Assembly: GCA_021776735.1 (NCBI GenBank)
Contig: JAJFFH010000037.1
Coordinates: 124,001 to 188,000 of the forward strand
Length of the DNA stretch: 64,000 nt
Reading direction: 5' to 3'
DNA from: Planctomycetota bacterium
GTDB taxonomy: Bacteria > Planctomycetota > PLA2
Shown here: one piece after another, positions 44,115 to 51,168 of the stretch
Layout: each line of letters begins with the position of its first letter
Numbering within the stretch: position 1 is the first letter of the stretch
Made by a program: the position numbers and the translations under genes
The notes under the pieces: generated by a model
The model's database searches: none
Seen by the model: only the letters and a program-made list of their open reading frames with translations
Told to the model about the DNA's origin: nothing

Positions 44115-45336
44115 ACAGGCCCTGCGGACCGCCGGCCTGTTCGCGCTCGCCATGACGCTCGTCACGTGCGGGCTCGTGGTCCCGCGCAAGGGCTGGAGCA
44201 AACGCTGGGGGCCCCTGGTGCCCCACAAGACGTTTCCCGGTGACTGCTCGCTCTGCCACGTTCCGGATCGCTGGGACAAGCTGCGCGACGACTTTTCGTT
44301 CGACCACGAAAAGGAAACGGGCGTCGCGCTCAAGGGCGCACACAAGAAAGCGGCCTGCCTGCGATGCCACAACGACTTCGGACCCGTTGAGGCGTATGTG
44401 GCACGCGGTTGTGCCGGCTGCCACCAGGATCCGCACGGCACCCAACTCGGCGGCGACTGCACGGCCTGCCACACCGAGGAGAACTGGCGCCCGGTGGGCA
44501 TCGTGGCCAAGCACGCGCGCACGCGCTTCCCGCTTGTGGGCCGCCACGCGGTCACGGCCTGCTCCCTGTGCCACATACGGGCTCCGACGGGGGACTTCCG
44601 TGGCGCATCGAAACAGTGCGCGCAGTGCCACCAGGCCGCTCTGGCCGAGGCCCAAAACCCCGACCACCGCGCGAACGGCTGGGTCACCAACTGCGAACGG
44701 TGCCACACGCCGCGCGGCTGGTCCGGCGCCGCGTTCGACCACCTGTTCTTCCCGCTCTCGGGAGGCCACGCGCTCACCGACTGCTCGCGTTGCCACACCA
44801 ACGGGGGCTTCGACGGTCTGACCAAAGACTGCCTCTCTTGCCACGCCGACGACCGCGCACGGGCTCCCGGACACGACAAGTTCTCGGTCATGTGCCAGCA
44901 GTGCCACAACACCTCGCGCTGGGAGGACGCCGAGGTCGATCACTCGTTCTTCCCGCTCACCGCCGGGCACGCACTCACCGACTGCTCGCGCTGCCATACA
45001 AACGGCGGCTTCGAGGGCCTGTCGAAAGACTGCCTTTCGTGCCACGCGGACGACCGCGCGCGGGCTCCGAACCACGACAAGTTTCCGACGACGTGCCAGC
45101 AGTGCCACACGACCACGCGTTGGAAGGGCGCGGTCTTCAACCACCGCTTCCCGCTGCGCGGCGAACACAACGTCGACTGCTCGGTGTGCCACACGACACC
45201 GGACACGCGGGTTTTCAGCTGTTTCGGCTGCCACGAGCACAGCCGCGACCGCACGGACAAGAAGCACCGCGAGGTCAACGGCTACACGTACAGCTCCGCC
45301 GCCTGCGTCCAGTGCCACCCGAACGGGGAAGAGTGA
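44095..45336 (+). CDS. 16-heme c-type cytochrome
   Basis: 413 residues from ATG 44095, overlapping the previous gene by 20 bases; the frame is open earlier but reads Arg/Thr-rich nonsense there. A signal peptide or anchor (TAGLFALAMTLVTCGLVV) has a cysteine that could be lipidated. I count 16 CxxCH sites. A 67-residue unit with three hemes is duplicated in tandem (44734-44934 and 44935-45135), with nearly identical protein (HALTDCSRCHTNGGF in both). It probably accepts electrons from the 26-heme protein and delivers them to the outer-membrane barrel encoded next. Confidence 0.9.
   Translation: MNPKRNRQALRTAGLFALAMTLVTCGLVVPRKGWSKRWGPLVPHKTFPGDCSLCHVPDRWDKLRDDFSFDHEKETGVALKGAHKKAACLRCHNDFGPVEAYVARGCAGCHQDPHGTQLGGDCTACHTEENWRPVGIVAKHARTRFPLVGRHAVTACSLCHIRAPTGDFRGASKQCAQCHQAALAEAQNPDHRANGWVTNCERCHTPRGWSGAAFDHLFFPLSGGHALTDCSRCHTNGGFDGLTKDCLSCHADDRARAPGHDKFSVMCQQCHNTSRWEDAEVDHSFFPLTAGHALTDCSRCHTNGGFEGLSKDCLSCHADDRARAPNHDKFPTTCQQCHTTTRWKGAVFNHRFPLRGEHNVDCSVCHTTPDTRVFSCFGCHEHSRDRTDKKHREVNGYTYSSAACVQCHPNGEE
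44734..45135 (+). repeat. 201-base tandem duplication encoding a three-heme unit
   Basis: Two 67-codon units share about three quarters of their residues, including CSRCH, CLSCH and CQQCH in register. It indicates recent heme-unit expansion. Confidence 0.8.
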
Positions 45337-46907
45337 TGAGAGTCGCCTCCCGCACCCTCCTCTTCTCCCTCTTCCTCGGGGCGGGCCTGTGGGCCGCAAC
45401 GGCTGAGGTTCGTTGCCGCGTGTCCTATGTCGCCGCGGACGCCATCTTTCTCGACGCCGGCTCGCAGCGCGGACTGGGTACCGGCGACAAGGGCCGGGTC
45501 CTCCGCGACGGAACCGAGATCGGCACGCTGGAGGTCCTCGCGGTTTCCGCCAGCTCGGCGCGCGCGCGCGTGCTCGCCAGCACACGGGACTTCGCTGCGG
45601 GTGACACCGTCCTCGTCACCGTGACCACGGCGTCGGAGAGGGCGCCCGAGGGCCGCAAGGCGCCGGACGCCGCGCCCGAGTTCACGCCCCTGCTTGAGCG
45701 TCTCTCGCAACGGGCCTATTCCGCGCCGTCGAACCTGAAGCGCGGCTCGGTGACATTCCGTCAGCTCCTGCACATCGACAACGAAGACAGCCTCGACTAC
45801 ACGACGACACTCCTCGGACTGCACGGCTCGATCGAGCGGCTCGCGGGCAGTCCCTGGGCGATCCGCTGGTCCGTCAGCGCGGGAGTCAGGGACGGCGATG
45901 CTTTTGACGGCAGCGACCTTGAGGGGCTTCGTCTCGACGTGTACGGCTTGTCGATCGGGCGGCGCCTGAACGACGACGGCGGCCACCTTCTCTTCGGCCG
46001 GTTCACGCCACGCGGCGTGCCGGGCCTGGGCTACGTCGATGGCGCGCACGGAGAACTTGTCCTCGAGTCGGGCGCGCGCGTCGGCACCGTCCTCGGATTT
46101 CGCCCGACACGCGACGACCTGACGCCGTCGCTGGACGAGCCGCTGGTGTCGCTGTACGGCACGTGGGCCAGGGGCAAGCGCGGGAGCAAGTATGTCTCGG
46201 CAACGCTCGCCGGCCTCGCGACGTTCTTTGACGGCGAACTCGACCGCGCCGCACTGCTCCCCGAGCTGCACGGCGAAGCCGGCCGGTTTCGCGGGGACAT
46301 CTCGGCCGAGATCGACCTCGACGTCGGTGCGACCAGTGTTCGCAACGGCACCCGGCTGACCCGGCTGGACACACGGGTCGTCCTCGAAGTGAGCCGGGCA
46401 CTGGAGCTCCGCGCCGGCGCCGATCACTGGGAGCAGCTCGACAACGCGGCGACCCGCGACATCGTCGGTACCGATCCCGCCGTGTTCGACCGGGGCTTCT
46501 GGCGCTATTGGATCGGGGCGCGCGCCCAGGTCACGGACCGGCTGACGCTCGACGCCGAGATCGCGCAGATCAACGCGCCCGGACGCGACCCGACGACACA
46601 CGCGCGCCTGACCGCGACGGGTCGGTTCGAACGCGGGACCCTCACGCTGAGCGCGTTCACGCTTGCGGGCAACGACAGCATTGACGGCGTCGGCTTCCGC
46701 CTCGACGGATACATCCCCGCGGGGCGCTGGACACTCTCTCCCTCGCTGGGTTTCGACGTGGTGGACGATTTCTCGCTGACCGACATCCGGTTCCGCGCGG
46801 ATCGCTCGATCAACGAACGCTGGTCGGGATTTGGTTCCGTGGCCTATCTGGCCGGGGACGCGGTCTCGAGCGCACTGCTCGAGTTCGGGTTCACGTACAG
46901 GTGGTGA
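45336..46907 (+). CDS. outer-membrane beta-barrel of the cytochrome operon
   Basis: 523 residues, ATG 45336 sharing its A with the previous stop (TGATG). A signal peptide (LLFSLFLGAGLWAATA) precedes a small beta domain of about 90 residues (VSYVAADAIFLDAGSQRGLGTGDKG). From about residue 130 the sequence alternates hydrophobic and polar residues in short strands with Gly/Asp turns, and ends ALLEFGFTYRW with a terminal aromatic residue, as outer-membrane barrels do. By analogy with porin-cytochrome complexes it could sheath the 16-heme protein and take electrons to the cell surface (inference). A near-miss of the dispersed motif lies at 45888. Confidence 0.75.
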   Translation: MRVASRTLLFSLFLGAGLWAATAEVRCRVSYVAADAIFLDAGSQRGLGTGDKGRVLRDGTEIGTLEVLAVSASSARARVLASTRDFAAGDTVLVTVTTASERAPEGRKAPDAAPEFTPLLERLSQRAYSAPSNLKRGSVTFRQLLHIDNEDSLDYTTTLLGLHGSIERLAGSPWAIRWSVSAGVRDGDAFDGSDLEGLRLDVYGLSIGRRLNDDGGHLLFGRFTPRGVPGLGYVDGAHGELVLESGARVGTVLGFRPTRDDLTPSLDEPLVSLYGTWARGKRGSKYVSATLAGLATFFDGELDRAALLPELHGEAGRFRGDISAEIDLDVGATSVRNGTRLTRLDTRVVLEVSRALELRAGADHWEQLDNAATRDIVGTDPAVFDRGFWRYWIGARAQVTDRLTLDAEIAQINAPGRDPTTHARLTATGRFERGTLTLSAFTLAGNDSIDGVGFRLDGYIPAGRWTLSPSLGFDVVDDFSLTDIRFRADRSINERWSGFGSVAYLAGDAVSSALLEFGFTYRW

Positions 46908-46975
46908 GCGAACGTCCGCATACGGGCCTGCCTGCGCCGGAGCGCGAAAGTGCGAAGGCGGGACCGGGACGCTTC

Positions 46976-47461
46976 TCAGCTACGACGGATCGTCGTCGCG
47001 CACTGGTCCTGGCCGCGGTTGGCCAGGTACTGCTGGTGGTACTCCTCCGCGCGCCACCACGTGCTCGCGGACGTAGTCTCGGTGACGACCGGACCCGCGT
47101 GCCTACCGGACGCGCTCTCCGCGTCGAGCGACGCACGCGCGGCCTGCTCTTGCAAGTCGTCGTGAAAAAACACCGCCGTTCGATACTGCGTACCCGAGTC
47201 GGGACCTTGCCGGTTGAGCTGCGTCGGATCGTGAAGACGCCAAAACACCGCCAGCAGATCCTCGTAGCTCACAACCGCCGGATCAAATTCGAGGCGCACC
47301 GCTTCGGCGTGGCCGGTCTTGCCCGCGCAAACGGATTGGTAAGTGGGGTTGTCCGTGCTTCCGCCGGTGTAGCCGACCTCGGTTCGAAGCACGCCCTCGA
47401 CTTTGCGGAACTCGGCTTCGACGCCCCAAAAGCAGCCCGCGGCGAACGTGGCGGTACTCAT
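46976..47461 (-). CDS. msrA: peptide methionine sulfoxide reductase A
   Basis: 161 residues from ATG 47461 behind AAAGGAG. The catalytic motif [10 protein letters not shown] is at the N-terminus, followed by [20 protein letters not shown] and the conserved [11 protein letters not shown] and [17 protein letters not shown]. It reduces the S-form of methionine sulfoxide in proteins with thioredoxin. No signal peptide, so cytoplasmic. The start overlaps the stop of the upstream BtuF-like gene (ATGA), making a two-gene operon. Confidence 0.97.
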   Translation of the reverse strand: MSTATFAAGCFWGVEAEFRKVEGVLRTEVGYTGGSTDNPTYQSVCAGKTGHAEAVRLEFDPAVVSYEDLLAVFWRLHDPTQLNRQGPDSGTQYRTAVFFHDDLQEQAARASLDAESASGRHAGPVVTETTSASTWWRAEEYHQQYLANRGQDQCATTIRRS

Positions 47462-48216
47462 GAATACTCCTTTAGCAACCCGCGCGCGTAGCGCAGGCCG
47501 TTGACCGTCAACGACGGGTACCACGACAGCAACTCGCCGTCAACGACGCGCGCGGGTTTGGCAGGGGCATCCTCCAGCTTGAACGAGTACGGTTCGCTGG
47601 AGAGCAAGTGAACGAGGCAGGGACGGACGGCGATGTCTGTTGGCGCAAGCCGCGGAAAGCGCGTCATCTCCGGCGGCAGCGCGTTGCGCCAACCCACCGA
47701 TTCCAACAGCGCGGAAATGTAGGTGCCGTGGCCCGCGACGATCCAGGGATCCTTCCACACGTAGTACAAGAACTCCGGCCCATCCGGCGGTGCCGCGGCC
47801 CGCGATTTCGCCAGTTCATCCTCGCATTCCCGGGCAAGGACATCGCCGTCCGTTCCTGTAATCGACCCCAGCTCACGCCAAAGGTCGGGCACGTCGTCCG
47901 GTCCGCGCGGATCGGTCAGCCACACGGGAAACTCAACGGCCAGCGGGGCGACGCGCACCTTCGTGTTCTCCTCCTTGTTCGCCAAGATCACGTCCGGACG
48001 CAGCTCCCGGATGCGTGCGACGTCGGGATTCTTGGTTCCGCCGATCGTTTCGATCCGCTCCACCTCCCCGCGTGGTCGCACGCAGTATTCCGTGCGACCC
48101 ACGACCCGGTCGCCGGCGCCGATCATGAACGCCGCGTCGGTCAGACTCGGCACCAGCGAAACGATGCGCCGGCACGGCGGTTCGACGGAGGGCCCAAGCC
48201 ATCTGGTGCGACTCAC
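47458..48216 (-). CDS. BtuF-like cobalamin/metal-complex binding protein
   Basis: 252 residues from GTG 48216; the longer frame is low-complexity. [29 protein letters not shown] is the start of the helical-backbone receptor fold of BtuF/FhuD-type proteins, with [15 protein letters not shown] and [13 protein letters not shown] later. No signal peptide is seen, unlike true ABC-transporter receptors, which suggests a cytoplasmic relative. Motif copies read TGTDGDVLA and PTDIAVRPC at positions where family members have ordinary sequence, with no length change. It is divergent from an ECF sigma gene (22 bases between starts). Confidence 0.85.
   Translation of the reverse strand: MSRTRWLGPSVEPPCRRIVSLVPSLTDAAFMIGAGDRVVGRTEYCVRPRGEVERIETIGGTKNPDVARIRELRPDVILANKEENTKVRVAPLAVEFPVWLTDPRGPDDVPDLWRELGSITGTDGDVLARECEDELAKSRAAAPPDGPEFLYYVWKDPWIVAGHGTYISALLESVGWRNALPPEMTRFPRLAPTDIAVRPCLVHLLSSEPYSFKLEDAPAKPARVVDGELLSWYPSLTVNGLRYARGLLKEYS
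47623..47853. repeat. dispersed motif: forward-reverse pair, intragenic
   Basis: Forward 47623-47635 (CAGGG before it) and reverse 47841-47853 (TTCCT after it), 205 bases apart, both within the BtuF-like gene. Both outer halves deviate from AGC/GCT. Confidence 0.85.
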
Positions 48217-48238
48217 GGGCCAAGTGTATCGTGACGGC

Positions 48239-48793
48239 GTGAGCGAGACCCTGCGATTGCTTGCCGACGCGCGCGATGGCGATCGGGCTGCGTTCGATGC
48301 CTTGTTTGTTCGGCATCGGGGGCGTCTGCTGGCGTATGCCACCACGCGGCTCGGAGGCGGGGCGCGCTTCACCACCGCTGACGACATCGTGCAGGAGACA
48401 CATCTCGAGGCGGCGCGCAAGCTCGACGGGTTTTCGGCACAGGGACCGGCGGCGTTTTATCGCTGGCTCGTGACGATTGCGCGCTACAAGATCATGGAGG
48501 CCCAGCGCGGACGGGCGGCCGGCGACTTGTTGGCCGAGCCGGCGGCGGATCTGACGAGTCCGAGCGGACGGGTCATGCGCGGCGAGCGCGCGGCGGGCTT
48601 GGCGTCGGCACTGGAACAGCTCACGGCCGAGCAGGCCGAGGCCGTGCGCATGCGTTACCTCGAAGGGCTGAGCGTGGCGGAAACCGCGCAACGACTCGGC
48701 AAGAGTGCCGCGGCGGCGAAAATGCTCGTCAGCCGCGGCCTGGGGCGCCTGGCGAGCCTGATCGCGGGAGCGTCGGGAACATCGCCGTCGTGA
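48239..48793 (+). CDS. ECF-type sigma factor paired with a kinase
   Basis: 184 residues from GTG 48239. Region 2 is LADARDGDRAAFDALFVRHRGRLLAYATTRL and DDIVQETHLEAARKL; region 4 is LEGLSVAETAQRLGKSAAAAKML. It lies 55 bases upstream of a PknB-type kinase gene. ECF sigma next to a membrane kinase is a known planctomycete and actinobacterial pairing in which phosphorylation activates the sigma. The stop codon lies inside a variant word CATCGCCGTCGTGAAGCT (48780-48797) that recurs at 59939. Confidence 0.9.
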   Translation: MSETLRLLADARDGDRAAFDALFVRHRGRLLAYATTRLGGGARFTTADDIVQETHLEAARKLDGFSAQGPAAFYRWLVTIARYKIMEAQRGRAAGDLLAEPAADLTSPSGRVMRGERAAGLASALEQLTAEQAEAVRMRYLEGLSVAETAQRLGKSAAAAKMLVSRGLGRLASLIAGASGTSPS

Positions 48794-48848
48794 AGCTACG
48801 CCCGCATTATTGTTCGTTACCTTTCCGGGGTTCGCGTCATGAAGGGGC

Positions 48849-50876
48849 ATGATGACGATGCCCCAGCGACTCGAAGACATCCAGGACGCGCTGCTCGAAC
48901 GCCTGCACGCGGGCGAACCGCTCGAGCGCGACGCGATTCTGGCGGAACACCCCGAGCACGCCGAGGCGCTGGGCGCGTTTCTGGACTTGCTCGCGGTGAT
49001 CGAGGATCCCGGCTCGGATGGCGCGCTGCCGGCGACGCTCGGCGAGTTTCGGATCGTGCGCGAGATCGGGCGGGGCGGCATGGGCATCGTGTACGAGGCC
49101 GAGCAGCCGAGTCTGCGGCGGCGCGTGGCGCTCAAGGTCCTGCCGGCGGCGCTGCGTTCGGACCCGCGGCTCGTGTCCCGGTTCCGGCGCGAGGCCGAGG
49201 CGGCCGGGCGGTTGCGGCATCCCGGCATCGTGCCCGTGTTCTCGGTCGGCGAGATCGGCAGCACACCGTTCTTCGTGATGGAATTGATCGAGGGGCGCTC
49301 GCTCGACGACACCGAGGCCCTGCCGAGTGAGCCCGGGGCACGTCGCTCACAGGCCGTCGAGATCGCGCGCAAGGTCGCGCAGGCGTTGTCGTACGCGCAC
49401 GGCCAGGGCATCCTGCACCGTGATGTCAAGCCCGCGAACATCCTGCTCGATCCGCATGGCGAACCGCGGCTGACCGACTTCGGACTCGCGTTCGACATGC
49501 ACCGCCCCGGCCTGACGATCGCGGGCGAGGTGTTCGGATCGCCGCAGTACATGAGCCCCGAACAGGCCGTCCGCCACGAGGCGCCGCTCGACGCGCGCAC
49601 CGACGTCTACTCGCTCGCCGTGACTCTGTACGAGCTGTGCCTCGGCCGCCTGCCGTACGACGCGACGACCAGCGCCGAGTTGTTGACGGCGCTGACGCTC
49701 GGTCGGATCGTGGCGCCGCGTGACGTCGATCCGGCGTTCCCGCGTGCACTCGAGACCGTCTTGCTGCGCGCGCTCGCGACCAATCCGCGCGAGCGGTACG
49801 CCAACGCCGACGCGTTCGCCGCCGACCTCGACGCGGCGACCGCGGACCGCCCGCGGCCCACGCGCGTGCCGCGGAGCGGCCGCCACCGCAAGCTCCGTGC
49901 GTGGGTCGCGATCGAGCTCCGTCCGTGGGTCGCCGTTGTGGTCGCCGTCGCGATCACGGGCATCGCCGTCCTTGGCTACCGTTCGTGGCGTGGTCCGGAC
50001 AAAGACACCGGTTCGGGTGTCGTTACCGTCCCGACCGACGGCACGCTCGTCTGGCAGGACGTGGAGGGCGGCGCCGCGACCGTGAAGAAAAACAGCTTCG
50101 AATACTGGATGCTCATCGACGCGATGACGCCGAAGGAGCGAGGCAAGCTCAAGTGGAAGGTGGAGGTCAAGCGCGTCGAGGGCGAGCAAGCGGCGCGCGC
50201 GTTCTGCAAGGACTGGAACGAGAGCTGGACCGCGCAGGAACGGCCCAGGTACGACGCGCTGGAGAAGCGCCTCAAGGCGGCCGGGCTCGCGGCGGCGCCG
50301 TACCTTCTGCGGGTGTTGGGCACGTCGGGCTACATATCGTTCGGGAATCTGGGGCGCGGGGGCGGCACGACCGCGCGCATGCAGGTGCGGGCGCTGCACG
50401 CGGTGTCAATGCTCGATCTGAAGCAGGCGATTCCGCACGTCGTGCTGCATTGTCGCGGGCTCTCGCTCACGCAGATTTCCACGGCGGGCGGCGTGCTGCA
50501 AAAACTTTCCGGCGAGAGCTTCGATGCGAAGTTCCTGCGGCAGGCGAACCTCTGGAAGATCGCGTGGTGGGCGCGCGGGCACAAGAAAAACCGGCTCGCG
50601 CTGCGGACACTGGCGGATCAACAGCTTCGCGAGTTGCGCGGGGAGCTCAAGCTCCAGCACAAACAGCCGGGCGGCAAACGCTGGTGGAACGCGATCGGGA
50701 AAAAGATCGTGGCGGACCTGGGTATGCTGCTGGACACCCCGCTGCCGTTCGACGAGACCCTCGATCAGGGCCAACAGACGAAGCAGCTCAAGCGGCTCGA
50801 ACAGTGGTGGAAAAAGACGAAGACACCGGCCCGGTCGCCGGCGGGCCCTCAGCCCAAACCGGAAGGGCACCGATAA
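48849..50876 (+). CDS. PknB-type membrane Ser/Thr kinase
   Basis: 675 residues from ATG 48849, behind GAAGGGG. Residues of about 1-65 form a helical cap. The kinase (about 67-340) has IGRGGMGIVYEAEQ, VALKVLP, ILHRDVKPANILL, TDFGLAF and GSPQYMSPEQ. A membrane segment (WVAVVVAVAITGIAVLGY) follows at about 365-382, then an extracytoplasmic part of about 290 residues with no recognised domain, rich in Lys/Trp and ending disordered. It probably senses an envelope signal and phosphorylates the sigma encoded upstream. Confidence 0.93.
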   Translation: MMTMPQRLEDIQDALLERLHAGEPLERDAILAEHPEHAEALGAFLDLLAVIEDPGSDGALPATLGEFRIVREIGRGGMGIVYEAEQPSLRRRVALKVLPAALRSDPRLVSRFRREAEAAGRLRHPGIVPVFSVGEIGSTPFFVMELIEGRSLDDTEALPSEPGARRSQAVEIARKVAQALSYAHGQGILHRDVKPANILLDPHGEPRLTDFGLAFDMHRPGLTIAGEVFGSPQYMSPEQAVRHEAPLDARTDVYSLAVTLYELCLGRLPYDATTSAELLTALTLGRIVAPRDVDPAFPRALETVLLRALATNPRERYANADAFAADLDAATADRPRPTRVPRSGRHRKLRAWVAIELRPWVAVVVAVAITGIAVLGYRSWRGPDKDTGSGVVTVPTDGTLVWQDVEGGAATVKKNSFEYWMLIDAMTPKERGKLKWKVEVKRVEGEQAARAFCKDWNESWTAQERPRYDALEKRLKAAGLAAAPYLLRVLGTSGYISFGNLGRGGGTTARMQVRALHAVSMLDLKQAIPHVVLHCRGLSLTQISTAGGVLQKLSGESFDAKFLRQANLWKIAWWARGHKKNRLALRTLADQQLRELRGELKLQHKQPGGKRWWNAIGKKIVADLGMLLDTPLPFDETLDQGQQTKQLKRLEQWWKKTKTPARSPAGPQPKPEGHR

Positions 50877-50883
50877 GAAAGAC

Positions 50884-51147
50884 GTGATACGCCGCGTGGA
50901 CGACCCGCTCGAAATCACCTACCCACGTTCCTGGACCTACCGGATCATTGGTTCGGATGCGGACGTGATCTGCGATCTGGCAGCCGAGACCGCAGGCGGG
51001 CGCGAGTACGAACTCCAGCCGAGCAACACGAGCCGGACCGGCCGCTACGTGGCGTACGCACTAACTCTCGTGGTGGACGACGAAGAGGACCGCAATGTCA
51101 TCTTCCGCCGCCTCGCCGACCACGACACCGTGCGCTGCGTGCTCTAG
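50884..51147 (+). CDS. YbeD/DUF493-family protein
   Basis: 87 residues from GTG 50884, eight bases after the kinase stop. DPLEITYPRSWTYRIIGSD at the front and RNVIFRRLADHDTVRCVL at the end match the small ferredoxin-like UPF0250/DUF493 family. These bind a regulatory ligand or partner in lipoate-related pathways of proteobacteria, but the function is not settled. It probably shares the transcript of the sigma-kinase pair. Confidence 0.75.
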   Translation: MIRRVDDPLEITYPRSWTYRIIGSDADVICDLAAETAGGREYELQPSNTSRTGRYVAYALTLVVDDEEDRNVIFRRLADHDTVRCVL

Positions 51148-51168
51148 GCTCTGTCCGCCACGAAGTCG

